Positions 54,392 to 62,480 of a DNA stretch of 64,000 bases are shown piece after piece. The position numbers were made by a program, and so were the translations under genes. The stretch comes from Aromatoleum tolulyticum. GTDB lineage: Bacteria > Pseudomonadota > Gammaproteobacteria > Burkholderiales > Rhodocyclaceae. The notes beneath the pieces are model-generated. The model searched no databases. It saw nothing but the letters and a program-made list of their open reading frames with translations, and was not told where the DNA came from. Numbering within the stretch: position 1 is the stretch's first letter; every line of letters begins with the position of its first letter. The stretch spans positions 61,575 through 125,574 of the forward strand of contig NZ_FTMD01000015.1 in the NCBI RefSeq assembly GCF_900156155.1. Direction: 5' to 3'.

Positions 54392-54661
54392 ATGGCTCTC
54401 GATACCGCATCCAAGGCGCAGATCGTCACCGACTTCCAGCGCGCACAAGGCGACACCGGCTCGCCGGAAGTGCAGGTCGCTCTGCTCACCGCCCGCATCA
54501 ACGGGCTTACCGGTCACTTCAAGGCCAACGCGAAGGATCACCACTCGCGTCGCGGCCTGCTCAAGATGGTCAGTCAGCGCCGCAAGCTGCTCGACTACCT
54601 GAAGGGCAAGAATGCCGACAGCTATCGCAGCCTGATCGAGCGTCTGGGCCTGCGCAAGTAA
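54392..54661 (+). CDS. rpsO: 30S ribosomal protein S15
   Basis: The 89-residue protein binds 16S rRNA helices 20-22. It shows [21 protein letters not shown] (in two parts, residues about 20-40), [20 protein letters not shown] and the C-terminal [12 protein letters not shown], all invariant in S15. It has its own promoter and is followed by a strong hairpin, then pnp, as in E. coli. Confidence 0.97.
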   Translation: MALDTASKAQIVTDFQRAQGDTGSPEVQVALLTARINGLTGHFKANAKDHHSRRGLLKMVSQRRKLLDYLKGKNADSYRSLIERLGLRK

Positions 54662-54713
54662 TTCGCTGACCGTGTCGGGTCTGACAGCGTCGCAAAAGAC
54701 AAGGTAAGCGAGC

Positions 54714-54756
54714 AAGCCGGTGCGGATCCCGCGGGGTCGCACCGGCTTTGTTTTTG
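54714..54756 (+). terminator. intrinsic terminator between rpsO and pnp
   Basis: AAGCCGGTGCG pairs with CGCACCGGCTT, and the inner GATCCC-GC-GGGGTC continues the stem, followed by TTTGTTTTT. It would partly separate rpsO from pnp transcription. Confidence 0.8.
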
Positions 54757-54830
54757 CTGTCAGGGTTGCGTGACCGGGACAGCTTCGCAGTTGTAGTCTG
54801 CTGCTTACACTCACCTAAAGGATATTCAAC

Positions 54831-56930
54831 TTGCCTACCGCCATCAAAAAAACATTCGCATACGGCGCGCATACCGTCACCATCGAGACCGGCGAGATTG
54901 CCCGTCAGGCAGGTGGTGCCGTCATCGTGAATATGGACGACACCGTGGTCCTCGCCACCGTCGTTGCCGCCAAGGAAGCCAAGACCGGGCAGGATTTCTT
55001 CCCCCTCACCGTCGACTACGTCGAGAAGTTCTACGCGGCCGGCCGCATTCCGGGCGGCTTCTTCAAGCGCGAAGGGCGTCCGACCGAGAAGGAAACGCTG
55101 ACCAGCCGCCTGATCGATCGCCCGATCCGCCCGCTGTTCCCGGACGGCTTCTATAACGAAGTCCAGGTCATCGTCACGGTGCTGTCGCTCAACCCGGAAA
55201 TCGATTCGGACATTCCGGCGATGATCGGCGCATCCGCCGCGCTGGCAATCTCGGGCGTGCCGTTCAACGGCCCGATCGGTGCCTGCCGCGTCGGTTATGC
55301 CAACGGCGAGTACATCCTCAATCCGACCGTCGAGCAGCTCAAGACCAGCCAGCTGAACCTCGTCGTTGCCGGTACCGAGGCGGCGGTGCTGATGGTCGAA
55401 TCCGAGGCGCAGGAGCTCTCGGAAGAAGTGATGCTCGGCTCGGTGGTCTTCGGCCACCAGCAGATGCAGGCGGCAATCCGCGCGATCAACGAACTCGTCG
55501 AGATCGCCGGCAAGCCCGAGTGGAACTGGCAGCCTCCCGCCAAGAACGAGGCGCTCATCAACCGCGTCAAGGAACTTGCGGGCGCCCAGCTCGAGGAAGC
55601 ATTCCGCATCACCAGCAAGCAGGCCCGTACCGAGCGCGTGAACGAGATCCGCAAGAATACGATCGCGACGATCACCGCGGAGTTGGAGGCAGCACCGACC
55701 GGCAACGAGCTCAAGGACATCTTCCACGAACTCGAGGCCGGCATCGTGCGCAGCCGCATCCTCGCCGGCGAGCCGCGTATCGACGGCCGCGACACCCGCA
55801 CCGTTCGCCCGATCGAGATCCGCGTTGGCGTGCTGCCGCGCACGCACGGCTCGGCACTGTTCACGCGTGGCGAAACCCAGGCTCTCGTGGTCGCGACGTT
55901 GGGTACCGGGCGTGACGAACAGATCATCGACGCGATTGCGGGTGAATACCGCGAGAGCTTCATGCTGCACTACAACTTCCCGCCGTTCTCGACCGGCGAA
56001 ACCGGCCGCATGGGCGTGACGAAGCGTCGCGAAGTCGGTCACGGCCGTCTGGCGAAGCGCGCGCTTATCGCGGCGCTCCCGGCGCCCGAAGATTTCAGCT
56101 ACACGGTCCGCGTCGTGTCGGAAATCACCGAGTCCAACGGCTCGAGCTCGATGGCGTCGGTGTGCGGCGGCTCGCTCGCGCTGATGGACGCCGGCGTGCC
56201 GATGAAGGAGCATGTGGCCGGCATCGCGATGGGTCTGATCAAGGAAGGCAATCGTTTCGCCGTCCTGACCGACATCCTCGGCGACGAGGACCATCTCGGC
56301 GACATGGACTTCAAGGTCGCGGGCACCGAGCGGGGCGTCACGGCGCTGCAGATGGATATCAAGATCCAGGGCATCACGAAGGAAATCATGCAGGTTGCGC
56401 TCGCGCAGGCGGGCGAAGGTCGCATGCACATCCTCGGCATCATGAAGCAGTCGCTCGCCTCGCATCGCGGTGAGGTGTCCGAGTTCGCTCCGCGCATGAT
56501 CACGATGAAGATCAATCCCGAGAAGATTCGCGACGTGATCGGCAAGGGCGGTGCGGTGATCCGTGCGCTGCAGGAAGAGACCGGAACCGTGATCGAGATC
56601 GGCGACGACGGCAGCGTGACCATCTCGTCGGTCAGCGCCGAGGGGGCGCAGCTCGCGAAGGAAAAGATCGACGCCATCACGGCGGAGGTCGAGGTCGGCA
56701 AGGTGTACAACGGCACCGTCATCCGCCTCCTCGATTTCGGCGCGATCGTGAACATCATGCCGGGTCGTGATGGCCTGCTGCACGTGTCGCAGATCGCGAA
56801 CGAACGCGTCAACAACGTTGCCGACTACGTCAAGGAAGGTCAGGCCGTGCGCGTCAAGGTTCTCGAGACCGATGAGCGTGGCAAGATCCGCCTGAGCATG
56901 AAGGCGCTGCTGGATCAGTCGGCCGAATAA
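54831..56930 (+). CDS. pnp: polyribonucleotide nucleotidyltransferase (PNPase)
   Basis: The 699-residue enzyme degrades RNA by phosphorolysis from the 3' end. Two RNase PH-like domains ([18 protein letters not shown] early; [20 protein letters not shown] at about 335-354; [20 protein letters not shown] near 430-450) are followed by a KH domain ([20 protein letters not shown]) and an S1 domain ([20 protein letters not shown]). The start is TTG at 54831, with AAGGA eight bases upstream and a protein start matching homologues. A terminator follows. Confidence 0.96.
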   Translation: MPTAIKKTFAYGAHTVTIETGEIARQAGGAVIVNMDDTVVLATVVAAKEAKTGQDFFPLTVDYVEKFYAAGRIPGGFFKREGRPTEKETLTSRLIDRPIRPLFPDGFYNEVQVIVTVLSLNPEIDSDIPAMIGASAALAISGVPFNGPIGACRVGYANGEYILNPTVEQLKTSQLNLVVAGTEAAVLMVESEAQELSEEVMLGSVVFGHQQMQAAIRAINELVEIAGKPEWNWQPPAKNEALINRVKELAGAQLEEAFRITSKQARTERVNEIRKNTIATITAELEAAPTGNELKDIFHELEAGIVRSRILAGEPRIDGRDTRTVRPIEIRVGVLPRTHGSALFTRGETQALVVATLGTGRDEQIIDAIAGEYRESFMLHYNFPPFSTGETGRMGVTKRREVGHGRLAKRALIAALPAPEDFSYTVRVVSEITESNGSSSMASVCGGSLALMDAGVPMKEHVAGIAMGLIKEGNRFAVLTDILGDEDHLGDMDFKVAGTERGVTALQMDIKIQGITKEIMQVALAQAGEGRMHILGIMKQSLASHRGEVSEFAPRMITMKINPEKIRDVIGKGGAVIRALQEETGTVIEIGDDGSVTISSVSAEGAQLAKEKIDAITAEVEVGKVYNGTVIRLLDFGAIVNIMPGRDGLLHVSQIANERVNNVADYVKEGQAVRVKVLETDERGKIRLSMKALLDQSAE

Positions 56931-56947
56931 TCCGGCCGGACGAAATG

Positions 56948-56976
56948 AAAAGGGACGCGGCAGCGTCCCTTTTTTT
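56948..56976 (+). terminator. rho-independent terminator after pnp
   Basis: AAAAGGGACGC-GGCA-GCGTCCCTTTT is a long perfect stem followed by seven T, 18 bases past the pnp stop. The A-run on its left would give it activity for dksA-side transcripts too. Confidence 0.9.
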
Positions 56977-57020
56977 GTCCTGCGTCCGGCTGCGCGGAAG
57001 GCGCGCCGGCAGTGACGCTA

Positions 57021-57446
57021 TTACTTTGCGACTTGGCGCTCGCGCATTTCCTCGAGGGTCTTGCAGTCGATGCACAGCGTCGCCGTGGGGCGCGCTTCCA
57101 GCCGTTTGAGGCCGATCTCCACGCCACAACTGTCACAATAGCCATACTCACCGGCATTGATGCGGCCGATGGCCTCGTCGATCTTCTTGATCAGCTTGCG
57201 TTCGCGGTCGCGGTTGCGCAGTTCGAGTGCAATGTCCGATTCCTGGCTGGCGCGATCATTGGGATCGGCAAAAGCGGTCGCTTCGTCCTGCATCGTGTGA
57301 ACGGTGCGCTCGATATCGCCAGCCAGTTCCCGTTTTACCGACTCCAGCATGTTGCGGAAGTGGGCCATCTGCTTCTCGCTCATGTATTCCTCGCCCTTTT
57401 CGGGGACGTACGGCGGGAACTGTTTCTGCAGTGTATCGTCCGGCAT
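57021..57446 (-). CDS. dksA: RNA polymerase-binding transcription factor DksA
   Basis: The 141-residue factor enters the polymerase secondary channel and works with ppGpp. It has a coiled coil (about 25-100) with the tip motif DPNDRASQESD, where two acidic residues matter for function, and a zinc finger with CDSC and CIDC (four cysteines, about 115-136), so it is the zinc-containing form. The gene faces pnp and is divergent from the tRNA operon. Confidence 0.95.
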   Translation of the reverse strand: MPDDTLQKQFPPYVPEKGEEYMSEKQMAHFRNMLESVKRELAGDIERTVHTMQDEATAFADPNDRASQESDIALELRNRDRERKLIKKIDEAIGRINAGEYGYCDSCGVEIGLKRLEARPTATLCIDCKTLEEMRERQVAK

Positions 57447-57578
57447 GACTTCGGCTTCCGGTGGGTAATTGAAAGAAGCGAACTAATATCAGAAACTGAT
57501 CGGGCGGGCAAGGAAAGACGCACCTCTCCGCTTTATTCGATGTTTTTCGGCGCGAATGAAATTTTCTCGATTTCACGT

Positions 57579-57607
57579 TTGACGCATCGGGAATGAGTGT
57601 GTATTAT
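57579..57607 (+). promoter_or_regulatory. promoter of the Pro-Arg-His tRNA operon
   Basis: TTGACG and TATTAT are exactly 17 bases apart, ending 10 bases before the first tRNA base. A GC-rich CGCGGCTC discriminator follows the -10, as expected for a stringently controlled stable RNA promoter. Confidence 0.8.
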
Positions 57608-57617
57608 TCGCGGCTCT

Positions 57618-57694
57618 CGGGGTGTAGCGCAGTCCGGTAGCGCGCTTGCTTTGGGAGCAAGATGTCGGGGGTTCGAATCCCTCCACCCCGACCA
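57618..57694 (+). tRNA. tRNA-Pro (anticodon UGG)
   Basis: Acceptor strands CGGGGTG/CACCCCG pair fully, the anticodon stem CTTGC/GCAAG encloses TTTGGGA with anticodon TGG, the T-arm is GGGGGTTCGAATCCCTC and CCA is encoded. Confidence 0.97.
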
Positions 57695-57717
57695 GCTAAC
57701 CCCGATGCCCGCGGGAT

Positions 57718-57794
57718 CTGCCCGTAGCTCAACTGGATAGAGCACCGGCCTTCTAAGCCGGGGGTTACAGGTTCGATTCCTGTCGGGCAGGCCA
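57718..57794 (+). tRNA. tRNA-Arg (anticodon UCU)
   Basis: Acceptor strands CTGCCCG/CGGGCAG pair fully, the anticodon stem CCGGC/GCCGG encloses CTTCTAA with anticodon TCT, the T-arm is ACAGGTTCGATTCCTGT, and G73 and CCA follow. Confidence 0.97.
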
Positions 57795-57834
57795 GTAAAG
57801 GTTTTTGACTGTAGAATTTCTGCAGTCTGAAAGT

Positions 57835-57911
57835 GGCGGCATTAGCTCAGTTGGTAGAGCACTGGATTGTGGCTCCAGTTGTCACCGGTTCGATCCCGGT
57901 ATGTCGCCCCA
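57835..57911 (+). tRNA. tRNA-His (anticodon GUG)
   Basis: Acceptor GCGGCAT/ATGTCGC pairs with one G-T, the anticodon stem CTGGA/TCCAG encloses TTGTGGC with anticodon GTG, and CCA is encoded. The base before the acceptor, G at 57835, pairs with C73 and is the G-1 identity element of tRNA-His. Confidence 0.97.
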
Positions 57912-57968
57912 AAGAATCAAGTAGTTAGCGAATCGCAGTATCCAAAGTGGTTGTAGAACGATCTACAA

Positions 57969-57988
57969 AAGCGGGCCCGCTTGTTTTT
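57969..57988 (+). terminator. terminator of the tRNA operon
   Basis: AAGCGG-GC-CCGCTT is a palindromic hairpin followed by GTTTTT, 57 bases after tRNA-His. Confidence 0.75.
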
Positions 57989-58016
57989 AAAGGGTTCCGC
58001 ACTGGATTCGTGAATC

Positions 58017-58502
58017 ATCCGCGAACTGATCCACGAACTGGTCACCCTGTCCTTCACCGAAGCGGCCGATAACGCCGTGTTCATCGGCGGAATGGGTATC
58101 AGGAAGTCATCTTGCCACGGCGCTCGGGTAAGGCGCGCCAGCTAGTGCTTGCGGGCGTGCCCGTGCTTCAGGCTGCACCGCATGCTTTGCATGTCTGTGA
58201 TCGCGATCGCTTGGGCGGTAATGTGAAACTCCTACCCCGAATGCGTGGTGAAGATTCGCGAACTATGCAGTCAGGAGTTTTTGCCTTGGTCTGCCCCTAG
58301 CGCGGCCAGCTGTAGCTAGGTCAAGGACGTGTTGATCACAAACAACCGATCGGTCGGAAAATGGGGGCCGCTATACGGCAGCGGCGTCGCCGCCACAGCC
58401 GCTCTCGGTCGGCTGCTGGGGCGCAGTCAGGTCATCACAATCCGGGGCGGCAGCCAGCGGTTGCGCGACAAGCGCCTCTGCGTCTTCTGCAGACGGCCGT
58501 AG
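58017..58502 (+). pseudogene. istB: IS21-family istB remnant (ATP-binding helper of transposition)
   Basis: Two pieces of an IstB-type AAA+ protein are recognisable on the plus strand. 58017-58131 encodes LIHELVTLSFTEAADNAVFIGGMG followed by a damaged Walker A (R for G) and a two-base deletion, after which LATALG ends in a stop. 58326-58502 encodes the C-terminal part VLITNNRSVGKWG...ALGRLLGRSQVITIRGGSQ to a natural stop. The middle (about 58133-58325) does not look like istB and holds an AAACTCCT/AGGAGTTT inverted repeat. No istA is seen. The insertion is dead. Confidence 0.7.
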
Positions 58503-58586
58503 CCCCCGACTCGATCACGCCGGAGAGTTGATTAACCCAAGAAGCAACACTCCATATCGCTTGATAACGGACTGTATTCGTGTTGA

Positions 58587-59228
58587 TTACCTACTCAGGA
58601 TGGTTACAGCAACCGCGGCTTCCTCGATCCCGAGCAGACCTCCGCCGTTCTCCTGGATCGCGTGCCGCACGCCCGGGACCTGCCGTCCGCCGGCTTCGCC
58701 GCGCAATTGGGTCGTGAGCTCGAACAATTGGCCGAGGCCGGTGGCGCCGAGGGGATGCCCCTTGGACTCGAGTCCGCCTGACGGATTAACCGGAAGTCGC
58801 CCACCGAGCGTGAATTCGCCACGCTCGGCGGCGGCCCCGCCCTCGCCGAATGGAACGAAGCCGAGGTTTTCAACCTGGATGATCTCGCCCGTTGCGGATG
58901 CGTCATGTACTTCGGCCACCCCGACGTCGTCCGGACCGATGCCGGCCTGTTCGTATGCTTGTCGCGCGGCGAGGTGGGCGGCTCCCTGTTGGGGCTGATC
59001 GATGCTTCGATGACTGAAACTGCGCATCACACTGGCCGCGACGCGGATGCAGCGCGACCGGTCGGCACCCATGCGGCGCAGGCCTTCTTCCGTGCACAGG
59101 ATCGCCGCCGCCGCACCATCCGACAGTGGCGCACACATCGGTAGCGTCAGAGGGTAGGTGATCGGCGGCGCGGCCAGAACCTCGTCGACCGTGAATGGCT
59201 TCCGGAACTGCGAGAACGGATTGTGCAC
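58587..59228 (-). pseudogene. C-terminal half of a thiolase (acetyl-CoA acetyltransferase/SCP-X type)
   Basis: About 213 codons read without stops: FRKPFTVDEVLAAPPIT, LSDGAAAAILC, AEVHDASATGEIIQVENLG, VNPSGGLESKGHPLGATGL with the GHPxGATG active-site loop, and a natural C-terminus. The N-terminal half with the nucleophilic Cys is missing: at about 59228 the homology stops and a DctP fragment begins in the opposite orientation. It cannot be an active thiolase. Origin may be a fatty-acid or aromatic catabolic cluster. Confidence 0.75.
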
Positions 59229-59715
59229 CGAGTGCTGGGACAACGGGTTCCGCCAGTACACGAGTAATACGCCGATGCACCTGCCGAGTGACCTGAAGGG
59301 GCTGAAGATCCGGATCCAGTCCTCCAAGGTTTTCGATGCTCAACTGCGCAACGTTGGTGCCCTGCCGCAGGTGATGGCCTTCAGCGAGGTCTATCAGGGG
59401 CTGCAGTCCGGGGTGATCAATGGTCAGGACAATCCGGTGAGCAACATCTACACCCAGAAATTCCATGAAGTCCAAAGGCACCTGACGATGACCAATCACA
59501 CCTATCATGGATATGTGGTTGTCACGAACAAGAAGTTCTGGGAAAAGTTGCCCGCGGATCTCCGCGCCGTGCTCGAGACGGCGCTCTCCGAGACCACCGC
59601 GCGCTATGGCCAGTTCGTCGAGGAGGAGGACAACGCTGCCCTCGACGCAATCAAGCAGTCGGGAAAGATGGCGATCTATGAACCGACGCCGACGGAGATG
59701 AAGGTGGTAGTGGTC
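59229..59715 (+). pseudogene. fragment of a TRAP transporter substrate-binding protein (DctP family)
   Basis: About 160 codons match the C-terminal lobe of DctP proteins: WDNGFRQYTSN, LPSDLKGLKIRIQSS, VYQGLQSGVINGQDNPVSNI, FHEVQRHLTMTNHTY and WEKLPADLRAVLETAL. The signal peptide and N-terminal lobe are absent and the end is cut before the usual terminus. It joins the thiolase fragment head to head, pointing to a deletion or inversion junction near 59228. Confidence 0.78.
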
Positions 59716-59785
59716 GAGCGGGCGGATGTCCGCTCGAATGTGCTCACTCATGAAAGCGCTGCCTGAACGGTGGGTTGTGGCATGC

Positions 59786-60100
59786 AGTCACTCGGCTGCC
59801 GGTGAATTCCCCAAGTTCACGGCCATGCGGATGCTGGAGGGGAACCCCGTTTCGGTGATCGTGAAGTTCTCCGGCGCTGATGCGTCCGCCGCAGTTCGCC
59901 GCTGGTCGGACCTCCTCGTTTGCGAGCATCTGGCATTGGAGACCCTGTCCGCTGAACTTGGCGTCCGTACGGCCCGGAGTGCGATTTGCCACCACGCCGG
60001 CCGCACCTTCCTGGAAGTGGTGCGTTTCGACCGTCGTGGTGCCCACGGGCGGCTACCGATGTGTGCGCTGTCGAGCCTGAATGCGGCGCTCTTGGGCAAG
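59786..60100 (+). pseudogene. internal fragment of a HipA/YjjJ-family kinase
   Basis: About 105 codons match the centre of HipA-family Ser/Thr kinases of the YjjJ type: AAGEFPKFTAMR, VIVKFSGADASAAVRRWSDL, LLVCEHLALETL and RTFLEVVRFDRRGAHGR. The N-terminal domain, the catalytic loop and the C-terminal part are missing, and no hipB-like gene is near. Remains of a toxin-type gene. Confidence 0.65.
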
Positions 60101-60226
60101 GTGGGGTATGGCCGGAGTGCGGTGCGTCCTGACGAAACCGGATGGACGCATGGCTGCGCATAAGACTGCTACTTGCATCCGTCACGACGTAGAACGGATC
60201 AAGCCCCCGACGCCGCGCCCCTCCCA
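60101..60226. other. non-coding remainder next to the activator gene
   Basis: No gene is seen. The stretch lies between the HipA fragment and the stop of the XylR/DmpR-type gene and has no clear terminator. Confidence 0.3.
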
Positions 60227-61996
60227 TCAGCGTGCTTCAGGCACGATGCCGTACTTGCGAAGCCTGTACACCAGCGTCGGGCGGCTGATGCCCAGTACTC
60301 GGGCGGCGTGCGACAGGTTGCCGTTAGCCTCCGCCACGGCCGCGCGCAACATGGCCACCTCCGTTTTCGCCAGTCCTGGGTGCCCGACCGCGGCGGTCGA
60401 CAACGATTCCGCGTCCCCCGGTTCGCTGACACGCCCGATACTGCCGCTGCGCTTCAACATGAACGCGGTGGTATCGACTTCCTCGCCGCTGGTGAACAGG
60501 TGGCATAAGTCGAGCGCGCCGCCATCCTCGGCCAGGATGACCGCGCGTTCTATCATGTTCTCCAGCTCTCGCACGTTGCCGGGCCAGTCGTAGGCGAACA
60601 TCGCATCAACCGCCCGTTCGCGGAAGCCGGTGATATGTTTATCGTGTTTGCGGGCCATGCGCTGGAGGAACCAGTTCATCATCAGCGGGATGTCGTCGCG
60701 GCGCTGGCGCAGCGGTGGCACCTGGATCGGAAAGACGTTGAGGCGGAAGAAGAGATCCTCGCGGAATTGTCCGGCTTTGACGGCTTCGCGCAGGTTCACG
60801 TTCGTGGCGGCAACCACCCTGACGTCCACCTGGCGCGTGCGCGTATCGCCCACGCGCTCGATCTCGCCCTGCTGCAGCGCCCGCAGCAGCTTGCCCTGCG
60901 CCGTGAAGCTCAGCGTGGCGATCTCGTCCAGAAAGAGCGTGCCGTGGTCGGCCCGTTCGAAGCGTCCGGCGCGAGACGTAGTAGCGCCCGTAAAGCCGCC
61001 GCGCTCGACGCCAAACAGTTCCGATTCCATCAGATGTTCCGGAATGGACGCGCAGTTCACCGCGACGTAGGGTCCATCTGCGCGCTTGCTCAGGCGATGC
61101 AGGTTGTTCGCGAAGACTTCCTTGCCGACACCGCTCTCACCCAGGAACAGCACGGTAGCGTCGGTGGGCGCCACCTTGTTGACCATGTGGCAGACCGTAT
61201 TGAAGCCGGCGGAGATGCCGACCACGCCGAAGCTATTCTCCGGTGCGCTGGACAAGCGAGCGGCGATGCGGCTCGTAGCGGGCAGTGGCGCCTCGGCCTG
61301 CGGCGCCCATTTGACGAAATCGCCGATCCGCAGGAAGCGCAGATCATCCTGGGCGTCTTCCCATTCCTCCACCGGCTTGCCCACCACGCGGCATTTCGCG
61401 TGCCCCATCCCGCGGCATTCGGTTTCCCGCCACAGGATGGGACGACCCATGAACGCGCTGGTGTAGCCGCACGCATAACCGATCAGCATCCAACACACCG
61501 ATTCGTTGCCGATACCGTAGGCGGCGATGTGGGCCTCCGCCTCGGAGCTGTCCACGAGATAGAAGTCGCCGAAGTAGTGGCCATGCTGGACGTCGATATC
61601 CAGCGCCACCGGCTCGCAATGCACCATGCCCTCCAGCGAGACGAGTTGGGGACCGGCCAGGAAGTCGTCATAGGTATTCAGGCCAGCGCGGACCTTGCGC
61701 GCCATCGCCGCGTCTCGCGTGCCGGCCTGATAGCCGATGCGGGTGATCAGTCCGCGCGCCGTTTCCTTGTCGAGGCTCTCGATCAGTTCCTGCCGCAGGG
61801 CGCCAAGCGAGCTGACATGCATCAGGATCATGCGCTGATCGTCAAGCCAGATGCGGCCTTGCTGGGGCGCGAAACGCAGGCGCTTGGCGAGGTCATGGAA
61901 CGCCGGCACATGGATTCCCTTGGGCGTCGCGCGCCGCTCGGGGTGAGTGTGCGCCGGTGAGTCGGGCTCGAGTACTTCGGGATGCCTTTTCGCCAT
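60227..61996 (-). CDS. XylR/DmpR-type sigma-54 activator (aromatic-responsive)
   Basis: The 589-residue protein has an N-terminal XylR_N sensory domain (residues about 20-140, DQRMILMHVSSLGALRQELI), a V4R domain (about 145-210, with ETECRGMGHAKCRVVGKPVEEW) that binds the effector, an AAA+ domain with Walker A GESGVGKE, Walker B HGTLFLDEIATLS, R-finger FREDLFFRL, and a Fis-type HTH (LSHAARVLGISRPTLVYRL). The sigma-54 loop reads GGFTGA instead of GAFTGA. ATG 61996 has GAGGA six bases upstream; the longer frame to 62236 lies in regulatory DNA. Relatives sense phenols, toluene or similar aromatics; the effector here is unknown. Confidence 0.88.
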   Translation of the reverse strand: MAKRHPEVLEPDSPAHTHPERRATPKGIHVPAFHDLAKRLRFAPQQGRIWLDDQRMILMHVSSLGALRQELIESLDKETARGLITRIGYQAGTRDAAMARKVRAGLNTYDDFLAGPQLVSLEGMVHCEPVALDIDVQHGHYFGDFYLVDSSEAEAHIAAYGIGNESVCWMLIGYACGYTSAFMGRPILWRETECRGMGHAKCRVVGKPVEEWEDAQDDLRFLRIGDFVKWAPQAEAPLPATSRIAARLSSAPENSFGVVGISAGFNTVCHMVNKVAPTDATVLFLGESGVGKEVFANNLHRLSKRADGPYVAVNCASIPEHLMESELFGVERGGFTGATTSRAGRFERADHGTLFLDEIATLSFTAQGKLLRALQQGEIERVGDTRTRQVDVRVVAATNVNLREAVKAGQFREDLFFRLNVFPIQVPPLRQRRDDIPLMMNWFLQRMARKHDKHITGFRERAVDAMFAYDWPGNVRELENMIERAVILAEDGGALDLCHLFTSGEEVDTTAFMLKRSGSIGRVSEPGDAESLSTAAVGHPGLAKTEVAMLRAAVAEANGNLSHAARVLGISRPTLVYRLRKYGIVPEAR

Positions 61997-62247
61997 GATT
62001 TCCTCGATCGCGGCCGGCGCGGTTGCGGGCACGGGAACTCGCCGCCGCGCATCGCGCGAACCGGTCAGGCGACCGCCGTCCACCGGCCCGCGCAGGCCAT
62101 ACAGGGTTCGATTGAAAGAGCTTATGCCCAGCGGCCAGATAGGGCGATTGGTTTCATCAAATGATAGGGAATCTCGAGAAGCTGGCAAGCGAGCTTTGTT
62201 CGAGTGAACGCCTAGGTAATCGATCATTTGATGCACGATGCCTCCGC

Positions 62248-62271
62248 ATCGATTCGATCAAATAATCGAAT
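62248..62271. promoter_or_regulatory. upstream activator palindrome for the sigma-54 activator
   Basis: CGATTCGAT-CAAATA-ATCGAATCG is a perfect 9-bp inverted repeat. It resembles the TTGATCAA-like palindromes bound by DmpR/XylR proteins and lies 131 bases upstream of the -24 element at 62402, the usual enhancer distance. Confidence 0.55.
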
Positions 62272-62401
62272 CGCAGCCGAGCAGTGCACCGCGAGATTGC
62301 GTCCTGCTGCGTCTGTAGAAAGGCGTCCCCGTCTTCGCCTGTCTGTCGTTTCGAGGGTCTTCCCTATAACTATCGAGATATTTACGGGGTCAGCACATCG
62401 C

Positions 62402-62416
62402 TGGCACATATTCTGC
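62402..62416 (+). promoter_or_regulatory. sigma-54 promoter upstream of the PAS kinase
   Basis: TGGCAC-ATATTC-TGC has GG and GC exactly ten bases apart, with five of six bases matching TGGCAC fully at -24 and a weaker CTGC at -12. It lies 65 bases before the kinase ATG. Confidence 0.55.
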
Positions 62417-62480
62417 TCGGATCTACCGTCACCGCGTAGTGGCAAGTGCAGGCCCACCAAACCACGAATGGGAGATATCC

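Larger units (their letters stand above)
61997..62480. other. divergent regulatory region between the activator and the PAS kinase
   Basis: About 480 bases, AT-richer than its surroundings, with no gene. It holds an 11-base inverted repeat pair (CATCAAATGAT 62155-62165 and ATCATTTGATG 62221-62231), a palindrome at 62248-62271 and a -24/-12 promoter at 62402-62416. Confidence 0.6.

Noticed and set aside
58112..58300. 62-codon open frame in the gene graveyard
   Set aside because: Overlaps the frameshifted istB piece and has no motif; treated as part of the remnant.
57835..60226. Genomic island integrated at tRNA-His
   Set aside because: I found no integrase gene and no direct repeat of the tRNA 3' end downstream, so the fragments cannot be called an integrated element.
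61997..62236. N-terminal extension of the XylR/DmpR-type activator to 62236
   Set aside because: The extension covers an operator-like inverted repeat (62221-62231), while ATG 61996 has a strong ribosome site.
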